Part shown: positions 56,827 to 64,000 of the stretch, piece by piece
Position numbering within the stretch: the stretch's first letter is position 1
How the letters are laid out: every line of letters begins with the position of its first letter
From: Cristatella mucedo
Lineage: Eukaryota; Bryozoa; Phylactolaemata; Cristatellidae
Assembly: GCA_009760855.2 (NCBI GenBank)
Contig: WPIO01000115.1
Location: forward strand, 788,501-852,500
Direction of reading: 5' to 3'
DNA: 64,000 nucleotides
The notes under the pieces: model-generated
What the model saw: only the letters and a program-made list of their open reading frames with translations
Told to the model about the DNA's origin: nothing
Databases searched by the model: none
Program-made: the position numbers and the translations under genes

Positions 56827-58810
56827 TTAACCCTTATGACATTCTGCAACGAAAGAAATGAGATAGATTATTCTTTCAAGTATAAATTTCTTTAGGTACG
56901 CAAAACAAATTGAAAATTGATCTTTAGAATATGTCTCAAGGTGAATCGACTTTCGAATTTACGGCTTTATTAGGAAAACAGTGCCGGAGTCAGCATTCTC
57001 ACAACAAGGACATTATAAGGTGGCGTAATTACTTATTGTAGTGTTCCCAGCCAGCTGCTTCCGGACATATTTCATTTGTATTGTAGCATGACTACAAATA
57101 GGCAAGCAACTTATCTTGTTTATTTAAGCTTGCTTTTAAAAATCATTCGGTCTTAATATGAAACAATTCTCAGCTGTTATTCTTAGTAGGCACCGTATTC
57201 ACAATTCGGAAACAATTGTCTCGCCCGGACTTGGGGCATCTAGTCATGAGCTATTGTTAAGGCTCTTTAGAGTGACTCAGTTTAGTCTGAGCCAATAATA
57301 ATAATAATACACTTGTTAAAGCGCCCTCATAGATCTCAATCTCTTCTAGGTGCTTCCTATTTGCTGCAAAGGGAAACACTATTGAATGGTGAGTAATGTC
57401 ATGTTTGATGGACGACATGAATAACAATGTTATGGGTGACATGCACAGGTTCAGCATGGAAGTGGGGTTAGTGGCAGCATGCACAGTGTCAGCATGCAAA
57501 AGCAAATAAAGGAAGAACCACTGGGACGCGAAAAATGTTATCATAAATAAGTGTGTTTTAAGTTCTTTTTTTATTTTTGGTCAAATCAGGGGATGGTGTG
57601 ATGCAGTTCAGGAGTGAGTTCCAGGCTTTTGGAGCATAGGAACTAGTTGCACGGCCTCCAAAGGATTTTAGGTTTTCATGAGGTATTGGTAAACTGTTGG
57701 ATTCTGAAAAACGAGTGTAACGATGCTTGGCCTCATGGGGTGAGTGCATCTGAGAGTTAGACTGGAGCCAAAGAATGAATTGACCTAAAAGTGAGCGACG
57801 AAACTTTGAAGCTGCTTCATCGGTTGACGGGTAGCCAGTGCAGGTCGGCAAGAAGTGGTGTGGACGTGGCAACAGTGAGGCTGACGACAAACAAGGCAAG
57901 ACAATTTAAATGTCGGAAAACTGGCTCAGTGTCAATTCTCATACTTTCAGATAAACTATAAGAGAGTGACTGCATCGATATCAAAGAGGTGTAAGCGAAA
58001 AAACCATCGCATCCCTAACGTTAGTACTCAATCAAATTTGCCAGATAAGCGTCTGAAAGTGATATGGTAACTGATACTATATCTTCAAAAGTTCGAAAAT
58101 TATTTACATATACGATGTCGTAGCCAATTGGTTAATACAGGAAATTTCAACGTAAAACTTAAATGTATTCACTTAAAGCTCTATAACATTGAGAAAAGTA
58201 GAACTCACCTGTGTAGCAAGCACCATAGCAATCTTCCTTGTAGTGAAAAAAATCGTTATATTTATGCACACATCCACTATACAAATAGGGTTTGCAGTCA
58301 CAAGTATCACGATCGTAGTAGAATCCCTGAAAGTATGCTCGGCAAGGTCCAGTATTGGCAGGCATTCTGCAAGCTGGAAATATGAATTTCTATTGCATCA
58401 AAATTTTAGCTCGTCTTTAACGACTGGAGGAAAAAAGTCAACCCAGTAGGCGCCATGAAATAAATAAGGTTGGCCTTTAAAATTAATCGATTTGGGAGAG
58501 CATATGCCAGTCGCAAGTTGATTTCATTCTCATAGTTACTCTGTATATAGCAGCTCGTTAAAGTCATTCGACTATCCAGAATTTTGATATACCTGGATTT
58601 GCCTCAGTAATGACCTAAAAAGAAAAATCAGGAGCATTTAGAGAACTTGGAAATATTTCAACCACAAGCATAGCAAGCGGCCTGATCCAGAAAACTCTGT
58701 GCTGAGAGTTTTAAGCATCTCAAGGATTGCAGCAACTAGCATATACTTGTATGGCCCAAATTACTTACAGAAAAGCATATGACAAGAATAATTGCCAGTG
58801 CTGACTTCAT
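56827..58810 (-). CDS. Secreted Kunitz-domain protein 2 (four coding exons)
   Basis: Exons on the reverse strand: 58810-58769, 58614-58593, 58373-58209 and 56843-56827, all GT-AG, same phases as gene 1; 81 residues predicted. The signal peptide differs from gene 1 at only one of the first 14 residues. Cysteines at 23, 32, 46, 48, 56, 70, 74 and 78: the canonical six plus 46 and 78. The fifth canonical spacing is 13 rather than 12 residues. P1 is Arg33 after Gly-Pro-Cys. Ser54 replaces the usual Gly before Gly-Cys. The last exon encodes the extra Cys then His-Lys-Gly. Intact; about 42% identical to protein 1 in the domain. Likely a secreted inhibitor or venom-type peptide; which one is not decidable here. 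LINE A15 lies in intron 3. Confidence 0.88.
57290..57905 (-). mobile_element. LINE A15, in intron 3 of Kunitz gene 2
   Basis: Same insertion as A1: identical 5' break (TTGCCTTGTTTGTCG on the reverse strand) and the same right flank (GGCTCAGACTAAACTGAG). Carries the ATAATAATAATAC tail, the hairpin and the LINE A C-terminus. Confidence 0.92.
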
Positions 58811-59604
58811 TTTCATTGACCTAAAGCGAAGCGTCACACCTTACCATGCATGTACAGTCTTACAGTAACACGAAATTCCATTAGCTGCCCAGAAACGATG
58901 TGGGGCATTTTTGTCTCACAAGGTAAAGAATTGTCCTTGGAATTAGAACCTGCTATTTAACTACAGCACTAAAGCTGAATAAATTTTAAAGAATTCTCAC
59001 GGATTGATTTTGTGATTTTACTTCTAGTGAAACCACTTTGATCGCCCTTAATTCATGAAGGTCACATTGCCTAATAAATAGTTATCCAAATGAAGTGCAC
59101 AAGTGCTGTAGTTAGGCTGAAGTTAGCTGATTCCATGAGTATTTGGGGCTTCTTGGAGCGTAATGTAGAATTTCGCAACTGTGATATGCAAACAGGACAG
59201 GCTCCCTACGACTTTACTACTTATTTTGATAGTTTTTATTAGCATTTATGCACAATTATGGTGAGAAAACTGCAATGACTATTATCATTAGATTCATGCA
59301 TTTTTTACTCGGTAAATGAGTACATAATACTTTCAGTTATATTGCGGTACTGTGTAACTTTGTGCGTTTTAACCTTCCTACTACAATAATGTTATCAGTT
59401 TTGCGGTAAATAATGCCGAGTTTCTGTCAAATATAGAGAAAAAATAAATGCACTTTGATTAGATAAAAATCCGCAGACAGGCTACACGGTACATTTTTAA
59501 TATTTGGTCCATTAATAATTTCTAGCAAATTCATTCTTATAGTGCTAGAAAAAAGCAGAGAAATTGTGCTCGAATGTCAAACTAAGTTATGATTAAAATC
59601 TTAC

Positions 59605-59641
59605 CTTCGCAGGGAGCCTCTGCTACTAAACATACATTGAG
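59605..59641 (-). other. 5' leader exon of Kunitz gene 2
   Basis: Donor GCGAAG then GTAAGA at 59605; start inferred from the TATA box. Aligns with 720-756. Splices to the acceptor before 58820 (CGCTTTAG), giving a 10-nt leader before the ATG at 58810. Confidence 0.65.
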
Positions 59642-59661
59642 TATTGTAAATATCCCAACGG

Positions 59662-59668
59662 TTTTATA
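59662..59668 (-). promoter_or_regulatory. TATA box of Kunitz gene 2
   Basis: TATAAAA on the reverse strand in GAAGTGATTTTATAAAACCG, identical to gene 1 over at least 20 bp. Confidence 0.75.
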
Positions 59669-60782
59669 AAATCACTTCTTGTGGGTCTGATTTGAATTAA
59701 AATAAAATAACACGTCAGCATATGGGGTTCTGTCACTAACTTTTAGAGCCCTTTACTATGTATAGGTGGTTCAGTAACTGAAATATAAACCATGTAAACT
59801 ATGAAATTTATCAACTTAATTTTAGCCTTCTCTTAGATCTCTAAGAGCTAATAAATTAGGGCTTCAATTTAATTATCTTGAAAAGAATGTTGTAATTATT
59901 GAAATCAAGCTATAGATTTCAATAAAAAATACTGAAGCCATTAGTCAGCTATCAGCTATATCTTATTCTAGGTGTCTTAGTTAGCACAGTTTACTTTTAG
60001 TAGTAAGTACTTGAACTGTGTAGGGATCTAAAGTAAAGCACTAACTGCAAAACAAGTTTACTTATGATCGAGTAATAACTTAAGATCAGCCCACACCACA
60101 GACTAACAACTGTTTCAAATATTGCCGGAGACACACCATAGAAAGTGACGCACCACGTCTGTTCGGAGGTCCTACGATAAGCTTATTAAAGACTCCATTC
60201 TAACAGCCAACTGCTAGGCAAATGGGTTGTTAGCCATTAGTGTAATAGGTAATGCTATGCTTCTACATTTGATGATTCGAAGAAATACATGATAATGTTA
60301 ATAAAAAGCAAAACATATGAAATAAATCTCTTTTAGATGTGCTTTAACCATAGCTTACTTGTTGTTTAGTAAAAAATGACATTAGTGCAGTCTCCACAAA
60401 AACGCTTAAGAGAAATCACGAAAAACCTGCACATGCTGATGGGATATAGTAAACATGCTCTGTATTTTTACATCTCGATAAGTCAAATGACATATACACT
60501 TCTGTCAAGCTGATCTCTAGGCTTATGGAGCATTAGAGCTAAGCTTGCACTGTTTACAAAGGATTTGAGATCGTTCTTCAGACGTAAAGCTAAAAGGCTG
60601 AGTAAAATAGTGACTAGTATGATATCGAACCTTATTGAAAGTAGTTCCCAATCAGGTTTGCCAAAGCGAGTGTTTGCGAGGACCTAAAAATGAGTGACGA
60701 AAACTTCGCTTGCGTCGATACCGTACTTGATCAAGTGAATGTCGTAGAGAAGCAGTGTAAATTATTGAATATTATACGATTC

Positions 60783-60984
60783 ACAGCACGAAGATTAGCC
60801 ACCGATTTTTCAATTGACCGTTGGAATTTAATTATAAAGCTCAAAGGCACTGCCAGCTCCTAGTTGCAGAGGTTGAAATCGGTACAGCACGAAGCTTAGC
60901 CACCGATTTTTCAATTGGCCGTTGGAATTTAATTATAAAGTTCAGAGGTACTGCCAGCTCCTAGTTGCAGAGGTTGAAATCGGT
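60783..60984. repeat. 102-bp tandem duplication in unit 3
   Basis: 60783-60884 and 60885-60984 both start CAGCACGAAG and end GGTTGAAATCGGT. Unit 2 has one copy (about 31000-31100). A private, recent duplication. Confidence 0.95.
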
Positions 60985-61518
60985 CGCCACATATTCTTTG
61001 CTAACTTAGACATTATAAATGATAGAAACAAGAATGAATTGTGCAATTTCATATCGTCTGTAGGCAGATTTAGAAGAGCCATGGGTTTAGTCTAGTGTTA
61101 TTTTGTTAAGGCTTCAACGTGACTACCTTACTTAGAGACTAATGCGAGATTTTTGGAACATCAATGGTTGCCTAAGTAAATTAGCATTTAAAGATTTATC
61201 AAAAGATATGGGACTGTTATGTTTTCTATCATTCACGTCACGTCCCAAATACTAGCAGGATTTTTTATGTCCAACATTCGTGAAGTGGCTACCCAGTCTG
61301 AGAGAAGCCCAGTTCACCTCTTAATGTACCTAGGCGAGGCAGCTCTACGGTTGCCTCGTAAGAGATAACAAAGACGATTAAACGTTGTAAACAGGCTAGT
61401 TTCATGCTAATACATACAATTTACCAAAACAGCAGTTACAAGTCAGAGTAAAGAATATAGCTCTAGAAGTAATAAGCATGTCAAATGCACTACCAACGTT
61501 CAGCTTAACTTAACTTAC

Positions 61519-61690
61519 ACTCAATTCTTCAATGAAGGGAAAGGAGGTTTCTCCACCAAAGCTGTCGTTTGAAAGCTACGGTGGGCAGTTGCTTTTATAT
61601 TGCAGAATTCGCTGACTCATCCAACACCACATCGATGTTCGCAGAAAGTAAACTCACGACTGGGTGCACATTGATGTAGGGTTTGATGCT
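61519..61690 (-). promoter_or_regulatory. Conserved promoter-like block in unit 3
   Basis: Counterpart of 31641-31800. TATAAAAG at 61599-61592 (reverse strand), a TGAGTCAGC motif just upstream (AP-1/MARE-like), and a GTAAGT donor after 61519. Over 2 kb upstream of the Kunitz gene 2 leader exon on the same strand. Confidence 0.45.
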
Positions 61691-62474
61691 GGTAGCCTGG
61701 ACAGTCAAAGCACGTTGCAAGTCAATCTAGTAAGTACGTGACACCAATTAGGGCTATCGAGATCGACACACCGGAGATATACAAATCGGAGACGTCATGA
61801 CTCTACTCCTTTGTTACATAAAATTGTGCCACTTTCAATTGCTACTTGGTCCTGCAGACTAATGAAAGTCTTGGTACCTAGATTGGGAGGTAATCAGTAG
61901 TTGTTAGGAGAGGTAAGCCAACATTGCTCGAGTGATGCTGTTTTCAACTCATATCAGCATGTACAAGGCCAAGGTCAATAGGTGATCAGATTTTTTTATA
62001 GCCATAGATTACTATGTGTATAGCCTTCTCAGTTCGGTTCGACAGCCAAACTCGTACGGTTGAGACGAATGTACCTGCACAATTGGCTTGTTTTACGAGG
62101 AAATCTATTGATATAATTATTTTGACTTTCAGTGGATTATGAAAGCAATTCGTTAAGTCTATGCCTATTGAATAAATCTTATATTTGTAATTGTAATCAT
62201 TGTAATCATAGCCGAGAGACTTTATGAGAAATAGCAAATACTCAATGCAAGACATGAAGACTCATTAAATAATTTAATTACCAGTTTGACCTCTCCAGGC
62301 AAGCCACTACATTCAGACCATCAATTCTTAAGAGCTTTAGGAGCTGTTTCTGATGGGGTCATTGGTGAAACCGGGTTGGTTAAAACGTGTTAGGGCGAGA
62401 CATCAAAACTCTGTGAAGACCCATACGCTCAGACGGTTGAGAAAGGTGTGGATGTGTAGGCGACATCTTGTTTA

Positions 62475-63676
62475 CAATAATAATAATATTAATGTACTTG
62501 ATAAAGCGTTCTCAGAGAACCTAATCTCTCTCTAGGCGCTTTACATTTGCTGCAAAGGGAAATGCAATTGAATGTTAAGTAGAATTAAGCATGAAAAAAA
62601 AACAAAATGAATTGCATGGTTAGGGGGTGACATGCACAGAGTCGGCATGCAAATGTGGTTAGTGGCAGCATGCACAGTGTCAGCACGCATAAGCATGTGA
62701 AGGAGGAATCACAGGGACCAACTAAAGTCTGTCCTAAATAGGTGTGTTTTCAAGTTCCTTTTAAATGTGGTCAGGTCAAGGGATGTTCTGACGCAGGACG
62801 GGAGGCAGTTCCAGGCTTTGGGAGCCTACGAACTAAATGCACGGTCTCCAAAGGATTTAAGTTTTGTACGAGGTATTTCTAGACTTTTGGATTACGAAAA
62901 GCGGGTGGTACGATGTTTGGCCTGATGGGGGAGTATGTTGGAGAGATAGGCTGGAGCCATAGAATGTAGGGACCTAAAAGTGAGCGACAAAACCTTGAAG
63001 TCAGCTCGTCGCTAGACTGGTAGCCAGTGCAGGTCGACGAGAAGTGGAGTAATGTGGCAACTGCAACGCTCACGACATACAAGCCTAGCTGCAGAGTTTG
63101 GCACCAGCTGCAATCGCCTGATCGCACATGCTGGTAGGCCAGTGAGCAGTGAGTTGCAGAAGTCGAGACGAGACGTCACGAATGCATGGACCAACTTAGA
63201 CGTGGCATCCTTATCTAAACATGCCCGAATTTTAGCAATGTTATGAAGCTGAAAATAGGCAGATTTAACTGTGGAGCTGATATGGTCGTCTAGCGAGAGG
63301 TCGCTTTGGAATATGACACCTAGATTTTGAGCTTGATTAGACTGGAGATATGTTGGCAGAGCCAATTTTAGAGACAGCCTATCCAATCTCTGAATCACAC
63401 TGGGTTTGCCCATAACTAGTAAGTTCGTTTTGTCATCGTTTAGTTTTAGAAAATTTGCTGCCATCCATGTGCTGATGTCATCAATGCATGCAGCAAGTGA
63501 GTTTAGAGAATTTGAGGTGCTCGAAGGATTGGAGGGATCAAAGCAAAGGTACAACTGAGTGTCATCCGCATAGAAGCGAAAGCCTAGATTGTGCTTGGCA
63601 GTCCCTTCAGCAAGAGGGAGAGTATAAACCGTGAAAAGTACCGGACCTAGCACGAAGCCCTGAGGTGCTCTACGTT
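62475..63676 (-). mobile_element. LINE A16, young insertion with target duplication
   Basis: Flanked by CATCTTGT (62464-62471) and CATCTTTGT (63677-63685). Unit 2 has the uninterrupted site near 32588-32608. Tail ACAATAATAATAATATTAAT, intact hairpin, and one open reverse-strand frame (about 63676-63012) with [34 protein letters not shown] (YADD intact), WMAANFLKLNDDKTNLLVMG, SRLDFCNSLLTGLP and LHWLPV. 5'-truncated within RT. Confidence 0.95.
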
Positions 63677-64000
63677 CATCTTTGTCAGACATGACATTCA
63701 ATGAAATCTTTGTTGTGAGACTGAGAGAGCACAATACTACGAGCTTCTTGATAACGATTGCACCATCACTTAAAGTCCAGCTAGCCATAGGTTTTCTGGT
63801 TCCCCCTGACTTTACGTAATATGTTAACTTCAGTTGAGCAGTACATTTTGAGTATCTTTATCTGAAAATCGATGCGTCATATAACAGTGAGGTGCCTGCC
63901 TCCAAGAAACTAAAGCAAAGTCGGTTTACCACGTCTGCTCTTTGGGAAACTGTCCGGATAAATCATGGCTGCTAAAGAATTAACATGATCGTTTTGGCTA

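Larger units (their letters stand above)
56640..64000 (-). repeat. Segmental duplication unit 3 (holds Kunitz gene 2)
   Basis: Reverse-complement match to unit 1 over 56640-60345 and direct match to unit 2 over 59683-64000; it runs off the window. It bridges the other two and shows the ancestral order: Kunitz gene, then its upstream flank with the conserved promoter-like block near 61520-61690. Private changes: LINE A16 insertion and a 102-bp tandem duplication. Confidence 0.92.

Overview
The window is AT-rich, intron-bearing nuclear DNA from an animal, most likely an invertebrate. The evidence is two spliced secreted Kunitz-domain genes with phase-1 domain introns and GT-AG sites, many decayed non-LTR (LINE) retrotransposons of CR1/L2 type, tRNA-derived SINEs, a Ty1/copia element with an initiator-tRNA half-molecule primer site, and microsatellites. 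I cannot name the species. No bacterial-type operons, CRISPR arrays or rRNA genes are visible.

Host genes. Gene 1 (+ strand, about 720-3625) and gene 2 (- strand, about 59640-56740) are paralogues of the same layout: TATA box, short 5' leader exon, signal-peptide exon, 22-nt exon, one Kunitz exon and a tiny last exon. Each sits in a copy of a segmental duplication. Unit 1 is 10-3670 (+) and unit 3 is 56640-64000 (-). Unit 2 (29907-32935, same orientation as unit 3) keeps only the upstream flank and stops a few bases before the Kunitz TATA box. Units 1 and 3 share a LINE insertion in intron 3, so the insertion predates the duplication. The Kunitz exon has diverged more than the introns around it, and both proteins carry an extra cysteine pair. 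Farther upstream, units 2 and 3 share an unusually well conserved block with a TATA box and a splice donor, a possible second promoter.

Mobile DNA. Most of the rest is layered retrotransposon debris. LINE family A (called A1-A16 here) has a 3' double hairpin and a (TTA)n tail. LINE family B (B1-B13) ends in an ACAT-rich tail. Both encode the APE-endonuclease/reverse-transcriptase polyprotein of the Jockey/CR1 group; all copies seen are 5'-truncated or broken. The best B copy is 26590-28568. A tRNA-derived SINE (SINE1) is inserted in a B copy with a target-site duplication, and a second SINE (SINE2) appears to share the 3' end of family A. A copia element (42510-46247) with paired 333-bp LTRs and a 5-bp target duplication is nested inside an A copy at its YADD codons, and has lost the integrase core and part of RT. 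A gag-protease relic of a Ty3/Gypsy-like element lies at 21440-22820.

Other structure: a GC-rich segment with ~160-bp tandem repeats (40266-41400), a 9-bp minisatellite (48733-48898), a (GA)25 run, a TA palindrome, 137-bp direct repeats (20898-21350), and an unidentified decayed reading-frame cluster at 12505-13223 (-). Large stretches (for example 13230-16050, 36250-37550, 47601-48730, 51040-52480) show nothing I can identify.
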